A stretch of DNA of 64,000 nt from Apostichopus japonicus (taxonomy: Eukaryota; Echinodermata; Holothuroidea; Aspidochirotida; Stichopodidae), in contig NC_092583.1 in the NCBI RefSeq assembly GCF_037975245.1, positions 11,425,764-11,489,763 on the forward strand, written 5' to 3'. Positions 1 through 13,115 of the stretch are shown piece by piece; positions within the stretch are counted from its first letter, which is position 1, and every line of letters starts with the position of its first letter. A program made the translations under genes and the position numbers. A model generated the notes under the pieces. That model saw only the letters and a list, made by a program, of their open reading frames with translations, was not told the origin of the DNA and ran no database searches.

Positions 1-720
1 TTCAGGTACTAAATGACCGATGGAAGTTTAGTATTTTCTGTAGATGTATTCCAACAACTGAGACGCAATAGATAACGAGACATATATACGGCGGCCAAAA
101 CCATAGATAAACTGAAGTTCAGTTCCCTCGCAGACGAAGCCAGGAAGGTATAGGCCCAACATGATATTCTATAGGCTACATATACGCAAAGTATAGGCCT
201 ATATACTATAGAGGAAAGCAAAATAAGGTAAGTTGTATATTTTTCGTGCATGATATGTATATGTGCCACTTTGAAGCGAACCACGTGTGCACGGAAGTTG
301 CAGTGAAACATTGTCTAGGACGTGAACGGTGATCAGAGTAATCCTCAAAAAAAAAAAAAAATTAAGAGGTAAATCATTTCACAATTTGTAAAGCCGCCTT
401 AAAGCGCTCTCCTTCACTAAGACATTTTACTGAACATGTTTATGTCTCACTAGTTCAAACGTTCAGAAACCTGATCAGGGAAAGTATTTGTCTACTTTGA
501 GAACTTCTGCAGGCACCTTTTGACCGCATATTGAAATACTGACGATATTTCCCATCTTGGCATTTAATTGTCTCTGACGCGGCTGTATACACCCTGCAGG
601 TTCTGTTATGCATGGTGATGTATGTTACGTTTGATGCTTACATCGGCTGTCGAACAGTCAAGGGGGATTGGAAAGTTACAGGGAAAACCTTCAAACAATT
701 AGCCTAGGCTTTAATCCAAT
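1..720. other. No gene recognised
   Basis: AT-rich sequence with one reverse-strand open stretch of about 100 codons (9-311) that shows no domain, no coding-like composition and no splice context. I see nothing else here apart from a short poly-A run near 349. Confidence 0.5.
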
Positions 721-723
721 TAA

Positions 724-1400
724 TAACTTAATCAACCAACCTAACAATTACTCAGTCAAGTAATCAGTGAGTTAATCAATTAGTTAGATAGTCACTCTAG
801 CCAGTCATTGCGTCAGTCACTGTCAGTCAGTCAATCATTCAGTCCGTTCGTCAGTCAGAGAGTCAGTCAGTCACACAGCAAGTCAGTGAGTCAGTCTGTG
901 AGTCAGTTAGTCAGTCAATCAATCAGTCAGCCAATCTGTCAGCTAGTGAGTTAGTCAGTCAGTCAGTCACGTAGTGAGTCCGCCAGTCAATCAATTATTC
1001 AGTCATTCGGTCCGTCAGTCAGAAAGTCACCCAGTTAGTAAGTCAGTCAGTCTGTGAGTCAGTCAGTCTGTGAGTCAATCAATCAGTCAGTTAGTGAGTT
1101 AGTCAGTCAGTAACTTAGTGAGTCCGTCAGTCAATCAATGATTCAGTCGTTCGGTCCGTAAGTCAGAGAGTCAGTCACCCAGTTAGTCAGTAAGCCATTC
1201 ATCCAGTCAGCTTAGTGATTCAATCTATCCGTTAGCCAATCCGTCTGTCAAGCAGTGAATCAGCCAGTTACTTAGTGGTTCAGTGAGTCGGTCAGTCTGT
1301 CAGTCAGACAGACAGTGATTCAGTCAGTCAGTTAATGAGTGAGTGAGTCAGTCAGTCAGATGGTAAGTGAGTCAGTCAACGATTAGTCAATTATTCAGGT
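724..1400. repeat. Degenerate GTCA tetranucleotide satellite
   Basis: About 680 bp built almost wholly from AGTC/AGTCAGTC units with scattered substitutions. There is a looser higher-order pattern: blocks such as TCAATCAATCAGTCAG and CAGTCTGTGAGTCAGT recur several times at intervals of roughly 150-200 bp. This suggests an old tetranucleotide array re-expanded in larger units. No coding potential. Confidence 0.85.
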
Positions 1401-1633
1401 TATCCTGCCGCAGTGAGTCATTCAAGTAACCAAGAGTAGTTCATCTGTACAGTGTTAACTGTCTACTAGTTAGATCTCATGCATAATACGCCCATCCAAA
1501 CCATGTTTCCTTTATAAAATAGAGTCTTAAATCCTATTCTTATACTTCGAATGATAATTTATTCAAACACGTTTCGCAGTTACCATAGGCGTAGGAGGCG
1601 GGGGGGCTGGGGGGCTGCAGCCCCCCAACAATT

Positions 1634-2015
1634 ATTTTGGGTGAAAATTCGGGCAATATGCTGAGAATTTTTCGGGCACCTACTGGAAGAATAATAATAT
1701 GCAATGTGTTTTTCTGGGGGTTTTTTGGTAAAAATTCGTCAATATGCTGAGAATTATTCGGGCATCTACTGAAAAAATAATAATTTGCAATGTGTTTTTC
1801 AATTTTTTGGTGAAAATTCGGGCAATAGGACTATGCTGAGAAGTTTTCGAGCACCTACTGAAAGAATAATAATTTGCAATGTGTTTTTCAAATATTTTGG
1901 TGAAAATTCGGGCAATATGCTGAGAATTTTTTCGGGCACCTACTGAAAGAATAATAATTTTTTTTTCAGTTTTTTTGGTGAAAATTTGGGCAATATGCTG
2001 AGAATTTTTCGGGCA
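1634..2015. repeat. About 80-bp tandem repeat inside a hAT-like element
   Basis: Four to five units each contain TGAAAATTCGGGCAATATGC, then TCGGGCACCTACTGAAA and TTTGCAATGTGTTTTTCAA. The last unit is split by the inserted element at 2021-2407 and resumes at 2416 with TGAAAAAGAAGAATAATTTG. The array therefore existed before the second insertion. Confidence 0.8.
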
Positions 2016-2020
2016 CCTAC

Positions 2021-2407
2021 CAGTGGCAGAGCGTTCATACAGTCAAAGGGGCGATGGCCCCTGACGGATTCAAATGGACTGCTGGCGCCCTTTTCAGCTT
2101 TTTACCACTTTTTACTTATTCGCGATTATCGACTTTTTTATTGCGCTCTCAAATACCTATTGACATTTTTCACATTTTGTTGGTGCAATTTTCTGACAAA
2201 TGGCGATGACACCTATTTATCCTTCATTTATCTGCAAATTAGCAAGGCCCGGAAAGGGTCATTTCCGGTGATCTAGGGAGTATCTTTACTCAAAAATTTC
2301 TGTACGCTCCGCGCCAACCTGTGGTGGCGCTCCGCTTAGATAGTGTCAAAAGCACCCCTACAGACCCATTCTCTTCCCCCTGACCAATACCCCTAGCTCC
2401 GCCACTG
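2021..2407 (+). mobile_element. hAT-like MITE, family 1 copy a (nested)
   Basis: Begins CAGTGGCAGAGC and ends GCTCCGCCACTG, inverted repeats of the hAT type. It is flanked by a perfect 8-bp duplication GCACCTAC (2013-2020 and 2408-2415), which is part of the host 80-bp repeat. It is 387 bp, has no transposase, and carries the shared core with a GC-rich hairpin near 2301-2344. It is closely similar to the copy at 8872-9248. Confidence 0.92.
2301..2344 (+). repeat. Shared hAT-element core hairpin, copy 1
   Basis: TGTACGCTCCGCGCCAACC followed by a short spacer and GGTGGCGCTCCGCTTAGA. The inner GCGCCA and TGGCGC arms can pair as a hairpin, and GCTCCGC flanks both sides as a direct repeat. The same core occurs at 9143, 28174 (reverse), 30696 (reverse) and 60584. 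Confidence 0.8.
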
Positions 2408-2705
2408 GCACCTACTGAAAAAGAAGAATAATTTGCAATGTGTTTTTCAATGGTTAAACTGATATTATTATCATTATTATTGTAAGGACTTCCCCAATAA
2501 TTCTAACCAATATAGAAGGGTAATAACACGAAAAATGATTTTATGTTATTGGCAGGTGATGTAGTAACTGATGGATGCCTATGTGATATGCACATTAGCA
2601 TGTAGAACGCGCGCGGAGCACGCGAAAAAATTGTGGTTATATTTTTCGGGCAAGTCGTTACAGCCCCCCCAAATCAAATGAGGCTCCTACGCCTATGGCA
2701 GTTAC

Positions 2706-3179
2706 CTATGGACAATATACTCTTCCGAACCCATAAGTAGGCTACTACTCGGCAACCAACTTTTACGGGAATTATTTGTTAGACATTTTTTAACAGTTCA
2801 GAAGAAACGCCTTGGAATTTTTCCTACACCACCCGTGAACTGTGTTTATTTATTTTATTTGGCTTGTCCATTTTTCCCTTCATATTTGACTGATGTTACC
2901 TCCTTGTGTCCCGGAAATATGGGATTTTTATGTCGAGTTTATTTATACACATGTCCTATGTTTACAAGAACAAAATCGCTTGATTTAGAAATAAGGATAA
3001 ACAAAATAACCCAACATATATACACTGGCCTACAAATGGAAAGATGTGTAAATTTTCATGCATTCTCGTGGAAGCTACGCCGAAACGTGTTATAAATGTG
3101 TATAAATTTTGTGAACGTAGACTAAATTTTGCAGCCTATATTGCCACTTATAAATGTTTCATCTCAAGTATTTCACGAC
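2706..3179. other. No gene recognised
   Basis: AT-rich sequence without recognisable genes or elements. The open frames here have no domain features. Confidence 0.45.
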
Positions 3180-3207
3180 AAAATATTACATTTTGCCAAT
3201 ATATAGG

Positions 3208-3259
<52 letters not shown>

Positions 3260-3392
3260 TACGTAACATGTATACAACTACCATAGCATAACATACATCA
3301 GATTTATGCAGCAGAGCGGAATTCATACTTGTCAGTAACTGATGATATTGGCATGTATATTGGCAAAATATTACATTTTGCCAATATAAAGG

Positions 3393-3470
<78 letters not shown>

Positions 3471-3555
3471 AACATGTATACAACTACCATACATTCATAA
3501 GATACATCAGATTTATGCATCAAAGCTGAATTCTTACTTGTCAGTAACTGATGAG
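3180..3555. repeat. Tandem duplication of a (TA)n-containing segment
   Basis: Two direct copies, 3180-3345 and 3365-3555. Both start AAAATATTACATTTTGCCAA, run through an (AT)n tract (3211-3254 and 3395-3465), continue with AACATGTATACAACTACCAT and end at CTTGTCAGTAACTGATGA. The second (TA)n tract is longer. Confidence 0.85.
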
Positions 3556-3599
3556 GATAAGTACCAGCTAAATGCACCTCATTGAAAACAAAATAGAAC

Positions 3600-6389
3600 A
3601 AGAAAAACGCCTCATTGAGTTCGCATCGAGCGCTACACTAGAAATCGGCGTTGATCTCACACACACCACAAACAGGAGGTTTCAAATGTTTTTGTTAAAA
3701 ATAGGTGGCGCTATGCAAGATAAACACGATTGATTTGTGACTAAAAATACAACAGCCAAATTCTCATTATTTTGTTTCCAAGTTGAGGAACTAGAACCTA
3801 CTGGTGTTTTTTTTGTTGTCAGTTTTGTTTGTTTTTGTTTTCCCTTCCTTCTTTACATGTTTTATTTGAATTTTTTGTAATATTTTGTTGTTGTTCTGTA
3901 TTTCGGCTCGCATAGCATCGTAGGAAGATGAAAAGCGTAAGGATGTACAGTACTGAAATTGTAGTCGTTATGTTTAAATGGTGCAAAATGACCACTCATA
4001 TATGTTAATGTTTACTCCTTTTCTCCTATCCACAGATGAAAATTGTAAAGCGAGTCATATCGATGCCAAACGTACCAACCACTTCGTGTAGATACGGGTA
4101 TATAGAGGCAGGGGAGGGGTATGGTAGTTGTAGATCTTATAAGTTAATCCTCAGGTTAACGGAATCTCCTACTTCTTAACCCTCTCCCCTCCCATTTCCC
4201 CTTTATTTTCTGTTGCCTTTATGGCGCGAACGACTTACCGTAAAATCACTGCTACCGCCCATGTCAGCATGTTCATTACAAAAATGTAAACAAAATAGTC
4301 TACAGATGCGGCCCGATCAAGATTTTAACGCAGTCCTATACTCATATCATCCACTTTTTACAATTCCACGGAGGAAACTTCTTTAAACACTTGTTTATTC
4401 ATTGCAATGGAAGGAAATGACACGATTTTGCAAGCTACATCGGTAAGACCGAGAGAACGATACTAGTGCAGGGACCTAAGACAGGCTAGCCACGAAAGTA
4501 AAGGTATGCCTAGGCCTAACGGCCGTAAACACAATAGAGAGATTTGATTGGCACATGATCTGTTGGGTGGGGCTTGCAAATTTTGATTGAAGTTTGTAGA
4601 ATCTACGGACTCGTTAATAAACCTGGCAAATGTTATTCAGCTCACAATTTTTATTTACGACAGATAACTACAATAAAAATAATGATTTTTTGATATGAAA
4701 ATTGCATAGAATGTTGGTATTTTCACTGAACTTTTAGTGCAGTAACCTGGAAAGGGCGAAGTTTATATTTGGCAAACACACTTACTGAGACTTTAAAGGT
4801 GACACAAAAACCCTACATTCGTGTTTGGTTTATTGATAGAGGTTGTTTTGTAGTTGTGATGAACAACTTCCACAAAGAATCGTCCACAAACAGCTTTAAG
4901 AGATGTCTTGTCCTTTACCGGAGCTAGACTACATAGTATAAAAGCGTGTCGTATGTGGTTGCCTGTCACTTTATAAATCTGTGATATCATGGTACCAAAA
5001 TGACTTGGAAAATATTTCATTTTCCCTTTGTACCAGTTTCTTTGTTATTTTCAAATGTTTCAACGCAGCAAATCAGGAGTGCCATTTATGAATCTCTGAT
5101 ACAATAGTCCCACTGCAGGATATATGAAACATTCTCTCTTTGTTATTCTTGTCATACTTTCGAGATATGATATTAACAGTGTTGACACTGAAATCAATAC
5201 CATCATTAGGTTAAGTTAAAGTGCTAAGCGATGCAAGACCCATCTCTAACCTTTTAAAGAGAACCTAAATTATAAAAAAAAAAATATCGGCCATATTGTT
5301 CGACGCCCGGTGCCTACGCGTGCACGGCGGTATCATATAGTTTTATTTAGACTTGTGTGTGAAAAAAAAACGTAAACCGTGATTCCGTTCGATAATGGTT
5401 CGGTTTTGCTTCTTCTTTGATGTATTAGTGCAGTGCAGTCAGGTATACACTATACTTGTACTTTCGCCTTACTTGAATAAGGCTGCTCAATTATGGAATA
5501 AAACATTTAAAACAATTAGTATGCATATATGGAAATGTGAAAAGAAATTAATCATAATTTATCCAATTAAGTTGTTGGCAGCAAACACGTCCAACCATAG
5601 AAATACAATTGCTCGAGTATCGTGAACTTAATATTAAGTCAAACCTATTGTAGTCGAGTTATTGTCTAAATCTTTTTCTTTTGTTATGTTAAGTGTTTTC
5701 TTCCTTTCAGCTGTAGACAATGACATAGCTGTGGTATCAGGTGCTGTCTGTGTGTGCACAAGACAACTACTGTGGGTCTAAAAACCATTGAAACATTCCG
5801 ATCCAGTATATTCTCATTAATTGTAATTAAATATAGAATTTTGCCAAACCGTTCTTTATTACTACTATCAGTCTAGACATTTTTTATCATGAGATATCAA
5901 TGAAAATCCCATGCCCCGTAGACAGAAATTCTTAGTTGGGATGGGGTGAAGGGGACGGAGGGGGGGGGACAACTTTTATGTCCTGTATCTTGCGTTGAAG
6001 CTAATCCAAATATTATGTGTCACCATTCTGCATGGTATATCGTCTGCTATTGTTATTGCTATGAATCATAGCCTATCATTACGCAGATTTTTTAGGCTTA
6101 CTGCTACTTTGTAGGGACAGTACTTTAACCAGTAATATATAAACAAAATTGGAAAGCATAACTATGGCAGTTTTGGCAAATGGGGGTGGGGGGGGGGGGA
6201 GTTGGGGAAACATAAGTCTACATTTAGAAGAGGATACGGACCAGGGCCAATGCTGCCAACTGGCCCGGAGGACACAGTTCATTCCAGGATATCACTAATT
6301 GCGTTGAAAAAGGTCTCAAAAGGACTGACACCGTATGAAAGGCCCGGTGTCAATCACTGGTCAACTAGGCATGAAAGTGATGACAACTG

Positions 6390-6390
<1 letters not shown>
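3600..6390. other. No gene recognised
   Basis: Nearly 2.8 kb of unique-looking AT-rich DNA. Small open frames, for example near 4793-5020 and 5395-5625, have no signal peptide, cysteine pattern or splice-consistent partner. G-rich tracts occur near 5960 and 6186. Confidence 0.45.
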
Positions 6391-6392
<2 letters not shown>

Positions 6393-6457
<65 letters not shown>

Positions 6458-6458
6458 G
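6393..6458. repeat. (TA)n microsatellite
   Basis: Nearly pure TA dinucleotide tract with one CATA interruption. The Tyr-Ile open frames it creates are artefacts. Confidence 0.95.
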
Positions 6459-6594
6459 TTACCTCGTTTCGAAGAAGTGTGAGACGTGGTAGATATGTTT
6501 CAGTATTTCAGGAAGTTCCTTGACCTTGCCGAGGAAACTATGTTTCCTCTATATGTATTTGCCAACCGCAGTACCGCCGTACTGTACACATATC

Positions 6595-6597
<3 letters not shown>

Positions 6598-6640
<43 letters not shown>
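6598..6640. repeat. (TA)n microsatellite
   Basis: Pure TA dinucleotide tract. Confidence 0.95.
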
Positions 6641-6643
<3 letters not shown>

Positions 6644-8871
6644 GATTGCCGCATGTCTACGTACACCATCCTTCTAACAGTTTTCTGAGACTGCTAGCCA
6701 GCCAGTCGGTGATCGATTCAATATGTTGATTCGCACACGACCTTATATAACTGAGTCTGATATGTTATAATTAATATGTGCCATGTATAACAGTCATATG
6801 TTGTAGTACGATCGAGTAATAGTCTATACAACAGCATGGAAACAATCTACCAGTAATTTAGTAGAATTCCCACTTTGCATGAGCACGAGTACAAGGCTGT
6901 AAGCCGCGAGTACCAGTACTTAACGTGTTGTACTATAGTATCTCTATACTAGATTTCAATGTACCCAGAGTAAAATAAACTGGGGTACAAATCTATGAGA
7001 ATAAATGAGGGTACAGACACGCTGACGTCTGCCTATGCATAAGCGCAATATGTAGATCAAACTGAAAGAGAGGGCAGTAGCTAGCTCCCTGGTCAAAGGA
7101 CGTGTGGCCACGAACGGTGCTACATGGTCATCCGGGTTCTTCTGGCGACTTTGAATCAAGTTAAAAATTTGCAGAATGATTCTCTCCGCCTGATCGATTC
7201 ACATGCTAGTATACAATACTAAGTATATACTGTAATACAATACAACACTATTATACTGTAAATTATATAATATTAAATATAATAAATATAATCGTTATCA
7301 TAATATATCATGGTACCATGTAATACTGTATACAAAAATAAAATTGTAGATAGTTTATAGTTTATTATTATGATACAATATTATTGTATGATACTACGTG
7401 AGTCGAGTGGTTGCTAAGGAACACATTCAAGGAGTACTATAAGAGAGGAGTGCTACAACGGAACACGTCACGTGACACTCCATGGTTGTATTGGTACGTG
7501 TATATATGGCGCATACCCTCAGTGACGTAGTCGGTCCAGGTTAATGTATACGTCGATGTTATCACGACGTGCTGGTAGCACCAATATGTTAACTCCTCCC
7601 ATCTAAATCTATGACCAGACGGCATAGCAATAATACCGTTGCATCCGTATGTAAAGCCTATACTACACGTGTGTTTAAATAACTCTGACACCCAAGGAAA
7701 TAATACATGCATGGGCGTATGCGTTTTTCCTCAAACTGTTCTGTTTTCCGGAAAGAATTTTCGTGTTTTGCAATAAATGACAACCACATTTCTTGTATAT
7801 AATCCGAAATATAAGGATCTCATTGAAGTTTTAGGATGTTTTGAGATACTTTCAGATTAAAATATCTGTTATTAAAGATTTTTTTGTTTCCTGGGTTCGG
7901 TAAGATGGCGTGATGTATTCGGATTAAGAAGTCTTTCAATGTTGTCAAAATATGACGCTAATAATAAATTTGATTCTTTTGTAATCCCCCCAAGTCTGAA
8001 CTTGTGTGTTTTTCGCTGCTGTAAACTTCCTACCGAAATTCCCAACGTTGTATAAAAACAAAAGTTTAAAGTTTTTAACCCCTCTCTCTCTTCCCTGTTG
8101 GTAAAGTCATTCAGATGTAACTGACCAGTCAAGTATAGTTTCAAACACAAGTAGGGGGAGGGGTGGGGGTGGATGAACATTTCCCGAAAAGGCATGTCGT
8201 TTAAAGTACAATGTAAAATATCGCCCTCCCCTCCTCCCCACGGAATTTTGTTCTTGATTGAATAATAGAAATATTTAGAAACTCGCTAATGAACGTCCAA
8301 ATAATTGACTTTTCATTCATAGGCGTATAGCAATAAGCGGTTCAGGTCACAGTTCATTGAACCAGGCTTCTTAAACTCCAGCTCCCCCCCCCCCCCATCC
8401 ACAATGGTTGGTATTTAAATCTTTAGCAAACCTATCACAACTGCCAGTCACCCAGTTTGGACAATTTTTTTCTGGACTGTACTTTCATGTCCCGCTTTTT
8501 CCAAAGCACTGGTATTGTCAGTATGAGCAGTATGAATGTCATATTTCTATCACGTGAAAGTTAAGGAACTGTTTGTACTGTTAGTAATACCGCTTTGAAT
8601 CACGGTATGGAAGGACAGTATAGAGTGGTAAAAGCATTAGGAAATTGTTCTAACTGGCTGCTGTCAGTTGTGTTATACATGCATTAGTTCAATGATAGCC
8701 AACATGCAAAAATATGCAGCCCTTAGCCGGTCTTTTTCATTTCATATGGCTAACTGCTTTTTTTTATGTTTCTGCTTAAAAAATTAACTGCCCAGTTCTA
8801 TATATTATCGATCATGATTCTCTAATGTTACATTCATGTTTTGTGTCACGTGCTTCTTAGATAATGTGAGG
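6641..8871. other. No gene recognised; very AT-rich around 7195-7400
   Basis: No gene found. The stretch 7195-7400 is extremely AT-rich, with many short ATAATATTA-like inverted repeats and repeated TACTGTA/TACAATA words. C/G homopolymer tracts occur near 8380. Confidence 0.45.
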
Positions 8872-9248
8872 CAGTGGCGGAGCGTCCATACAGTCAGGGT
8901 CGGATGCCCCCCCCCCCCCCCCGACGGACTCAAATGGACTGCTGGCGCCCTTTTCAACTTTTCACCATTTTCTACTTATTCGCGATTAATGACTTTTTTA
9001 TTGCGCTCTCATCTACTTATTGACATTTGTCACATTTTGTTGGCGATGACGCCAATTTATTCTTCGTTTATCTGCAAATTAGCAAGGCCCGGAAAGGGTT
9101 ATTTCCGGCGATCTAGGGAGTAACTTTACTCAAAAAAATGTCTGTACGCTCCGCGCCAACCTGTGGTGGCGCTCCGCTTAGATAGTGTTGAAAGCGCCCC
9201 TACAGACTATTCTCGCCCCCCTGACCAATACCCCTAGCCCCGCCACTG
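8872..9248 (+). mobile_element. hAT-like MITE, family 1 copy b
   Basis: Begins CAGTGGCGGAGCG and ends CCCCGCCACTG, with a perfect 8-bp duplication ATGTGAGG at 8864-8871 and 9249-9256. It is about 377 bp and aligns along its length with the element at 2021-2407, sharing GACTCAAATGGACTGCTGGC-type interior sequence. The main difference is a long C tract near 8905. It has no coding capacity. Confidence 0.93.
9143..9186 (+). repeat. Shared hAT-element core hairpin, copy 2
   Basis: The same core as at 2301: TGTACGCTCCGCGCCAACC, spacer, GGTGGCGCTCCGCTTAGA. Confidence 0.8.
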
Positions 9249-9256
9249 ATGTGAGG

Positions 9257-10890
9257 GTGACGTGTCCAAGCTCTTAATCTTTGAACATGGGCCCAGAATC
9301 CCTAGCAAAGCCAACGTGATCATCACGTTCATTGATTTCTACCTGAGATGCGAAAAGAATTTGAATATTCATTACTTCATAATGTAAGGCTAAGATGGAA
9401 ATGCAAGATTGTACTTCCGTACAGAAAAAAAGAAATTTAATCCCCCTTACAGGTCAATCGCCACCATGACAATGACCTCTTTTGTTGCCATATTCATAGA
9501 CCTTCATTAAGCTATAACATGCTGTATACAGATATATGAGATCGTCTCCTATGTATATACATGATGTTTAAATATAAGTACAAGTGAACCGCCTTTCTTG
9601 TTTTGTTTTTCTTCCAGAATTCTAAGTAACATGTGGGGCGGCGTTTCATAAGTGAGACATTTTTTTTCAGCAGGGGCCCAACAGATACCTTACTAAAAAT
9701 TAATACAAACTTGAAATACAACAGTCAACAATTGGTTGAATGTAAGTAAAAAAATGTTATGAAGTTGAGCACCATTTCATTTACGGAACGAACCACACAA
9801 TTGATAATTTCAATAATGTGACACTACCTCCTTTCAAAACAATTTATTAAAAAGTTGGATACTCTCCGAAATTATGACGGAAGAACCTTTCCGGAAGACT
9901 TACAACGGTCCTATTTATATACGATTTTAAAAACCGGCTCCGGTGACCGTTTAGCCTTCCATATAACTGACACAGGACGTGCATCGTAGCCCGGTTAAAA
10001 AACAACTTCAACTTAATTAAGGTAAAAAATGACCTTTCATCCAAATTCGAGGTAGATGGACAGCCTTCGTAACCCCATTACAGAAAAAAAGAAGTAGTTC
10101 AAGCAGTTGTCCGGCTTTGTATACACATTTCTTTCCAGCAATTTTACCAAGCTTATCATGATGATAAGTAAACTTGAATTAGCACTTGATCAAACTATGC
10201 ATTTACATTCAATAACATTTGACTATCCAAGCTAATGAAATACTGTGGTTTCGTGAGGCGTAATGGTCCCACCGGTTTACTGACTTGGAACCGGTGCGCC
10301 GATCGGTCTAAAGTGACGAAAGCCCAGCGCCAGGTTGAGTTGCCGAAGGCGCGGATATATCCGTACGGTCGCATAAAATCTATAAATGCACAGCTCTTTT
10401 CCAGTCATTGAAGCTGCAACAATTTATGTCCCCATCCAGTAATATGCACTGTATTTCAAAGTGGAGGGAGGGGGATTGGGGGTGTAACACTCCCCAACCC
10501 GACTGATTTTGATATAGGTGCATGAGAAACGTCCTGGGCCAGTTGAAATGATCAAATTCTTCCCGTCTTAATGTAAAATTCCCCCAAATGAACGTCCCCC
10601 GACGTACGGTAGAGATGGCCTCACCCCCCTCCCCTTCCATGCGTACAGGACTGCCCTAATCCACTGCCCTAATGGGACTACCATATGCCAGTTTACTCAA
10701 TGCAACTGTAAAGGCTTTAAGCTCTTGCAGATGATACCGGTTGTCAGATGCAATGCATATGCAACATTCTCGAAAAGGATGATTACATTTCGGCAGATTC
10801 TTATCTAACGCTATTTATTCATCCGAGACTCATTCTCAGTTTTGCCGACACTGAGAGCATACAAGGTCAAAGGTCTCTTTAGGTTGTAGA
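9257..10890. other. No gene recognised
   Basis: About 1.6 kb without recognisable coding exons or elements. Confidence 0.45.
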
Positions 10891-11229
10891 CAGTGGTGGC
10901 GCTACGGGGAGGGAGGAGGATGTGGGATGAGGCATCAGGGGGCAATTTACCCCAGATTTCCCCTTGCATCCTACCCCTCCTAACAGATCTGGTAAACTTA
11001 TCCATAATATATAGAGCTAGGCTAATCGTTTGTAACAGCTTCCAAAGCATGTGACAAAAATGTCAAATGATCGCACCACTTGCGTCTCAGTCAATTCACT
11101 TGTACACAAATTCCATAAAGGCGGGTCTGAGGAGAGGGTGTGATATTTTGTTGACCCTCCCCCAATATTCCTTGCCCCCTAGTTGTCTCCCTCCCCTACC
11201 TCCGATTGCCTAGGCTCGTGCCGCCACTG
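10891..11229. mobile_element. hAT-like MITE
   Basis: 339 bp with ends CAGTGGTGGCGC and GTGCCGCCACTG. The flanking 8-mers GTTGTAGA (10883-10890) and GATGTAGA (11230-11237) match at seven of eight positions, a target duplication with one change. The interior is rich in G/C tracts. No transposase. Confidence 0.75.
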
Positions 11230-11237
11230 GATGTAGA

Positions 11238-12201
11238 ATCCTTTCGGTAAAGATAATCAATGGATGCGAGTACAAGTAGATTATTCCCCTGGGTATAATT
11301 ACCAGTGCTCTTGGTTTCCATAATGCACTGAGTACAATCATGAGTACAGATCCATGATAACGAGTAGGAGTACAGGAAACTATGTTGTAATAGGCCGTAC
11401 ACATCACATACGAGTATGGACTTACTTTGAAAAGGTCGTATAAGGTATATTTGGTACACTATACTTAAACCGCCATTGATTTTATCATTAAATAGAAAGA
11501 ACTTGCTAAATTTGAACTATAATCATACAAATTTCAAGCTTTCGGGTATATCCCTGTACATTACAATGTATATATAGGTCATATACTGAAAAGGTCGTGT
11601 TTTTATCCATCCTCCTCACTTCCCTCCCCCCCCCCCCCACCCACCCCGACCTTTGCTACAATGAGAAACCATAGGCGTACTATATATAACATACATTCAA
11701 CTTCATGAAAACCTTAAACTTGTCGTCTCAATAAAATATCAGCATCGTTTCATATATCATAGCATTTGTCATTTTCCAGAGACTGCGGAAAGGAATTAAG
11801 ATCTGCTGAGTGTTCTCGTAAGACGTCGCCACATGTTTGTTTTTCTTGTTGTTTTTCTTTTAAATTTTATTCAAATATCTTACGGCAGTGATACGTACGC
11901 CTCCATGTAAGGATACTATGAACCAACTTCGTCATCCAAAAACACTATGCAAAAATTAACCGAAGCTTTAAGGGTCCATATCCTGTGGACTCGTGCGTAG
12001 GATGATCTCGTGGGAACTTGTTCAGGAAACTAGTTCTGTTTCAGAGGAAAAGGGCTTCGGTGGAAAAAAGAGATTGACAGGAGCTTGTCGGTAGTCTGTC
12101 GGTATTCTGTCAGCTGTTGTCTCTGGTTGCACCACATCCTTCATCGAGACAGCTGGGTCGTTTGTGTCTCTCAAAAGCAGGCGAAAGTCGGGATCGTCAA
12201 G
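11238..12201. other. No gene recognised; upstream region of gene 1
   Basis: Contains a C-rich tract near 11630. The last few hundred bases precede the gene 1 start and should hold its promoter and 5' untranslated region. I see no convincing TATA box or other named site. Confidence 0.4.
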
Positions 12202-12334
12202 ATGGTGTCACACAGACCCCATTGGTTGCTGGCGGTGGTGTTATTGGTGGGGATATGTTGGTCCTTCTCTGGTGCTCAAGAAGATGGATCCCTTAGTATC
12301 CCGTTAAGCATATCTTCTGCCGGTTCTTCATCAG
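12202..12334 (+). CDS. Gene 1 exon 1: signal peptide
   Basis: Codes for a classic secretory leader: a basic N-region (MVSHRPHW), a hydrophobic core ([12 protein letters not shown]) and likely cleavage after Ala25, leaving a QED start and a Ser/Gly-rich linker. It ends at a consensus donor, TCAG|GTAAGT, in phase 1. An in-frame ATG at 12085 would add 39 residues before the leader. I chose 12202 because the hydrophobic core then sits at the normal distance from Met. Genes 2 and 3 have matching first exons with AQE at the same place. Confidence 0.85.
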
Positions 12335-13061
12335 GTAAGTCGCGACTACCGCTGGAAATAATGCAGAACTGTTTAAAATAGATATGTCTGTTCTTTTTGA
12401 GCAAGTTTCCACCTTCAATGGAAGCAATTTTTTACAACTCCATTGCATTAATGTTCTAACAAACTTGAAAGGTTTTACGTTATTTTGGGTACTTTTAAAA
12501 AAAAATAAGAAAATAACAGTATCTCCATATAACTATACTCCACTCGAACTACCGGTAATGTTGACAAGTAAACTAACGGAAGTATTTAGCTTGACCTAAT
12601 TTGCATACTCGAATCGGGCTGAAGTCATTCATTCCATTTACTGTAGAGGACAATTATACCGGCTGTAGCTGCGATATTCTTGGACGGAAATAAGCCCCCC
12701 CCCCCAAAAAAAAAATGTTTACAGAACATTGCTTGATTGACTTGAGTAAATGAGTTGAGCTATAACTAATTCCACATAGCTCGGGAGATTCGTTTAAATC
12801 AGTCAGGCGCAGGCGCAGATCCACGCGAAGTGTGGGGTTTACAATCAGCTCGTTTCGCAAGACAGGAATGAAACTAATAAAGTTAATACAAGCTGTCAGC
12901 GTTTTGTAGTTAATTTCTTCTTAAATTTAACAATTTTACCATGTACAGATAACTCGAAATATGATTGAAAACTGATAAAAGTGATATCTTTCCTAGATGT
13001 TTATTTTGCAACAAAACTTTCGTTAATGTGCGAGTTATTGATTATTTAAACCTATATATAT

Positions 13062-13115
<54 letters not shown>

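Larger units (their letters stand above)
1584..2697. mobile_element. hAT-like non-autonomous element with internal 80-bp repeats
   Basis: The ends are inverted repeats (5' CATAGGCGTAGGAGGC; the 3' end reads as the complement, GCTCCTACGCCTATG). The element is flanked by a perfect 8-bp duplication GCAGTTAC at 1576-1583 and 2698-2705. Eight-bp duplications are characteristic of hAT transposons. The interior holds a roughly 80-bp tandem repeat and a second, younger hAT-like element (2021-2407). No transposase is visible, so it must be mobilised in trans. Confidence 0.85.

Noticed and set aside
9..311. 100-codon reverse frame at the left edge
   Set aside because: No domain, no splice partner, unremarkable composition.
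12085..12201. Upstream in-frame ATG for gene 1
   Set aside because: Would bury the signal peptide 39 residues in; the internal Met gives a standard leader matching genes 2 and 3.
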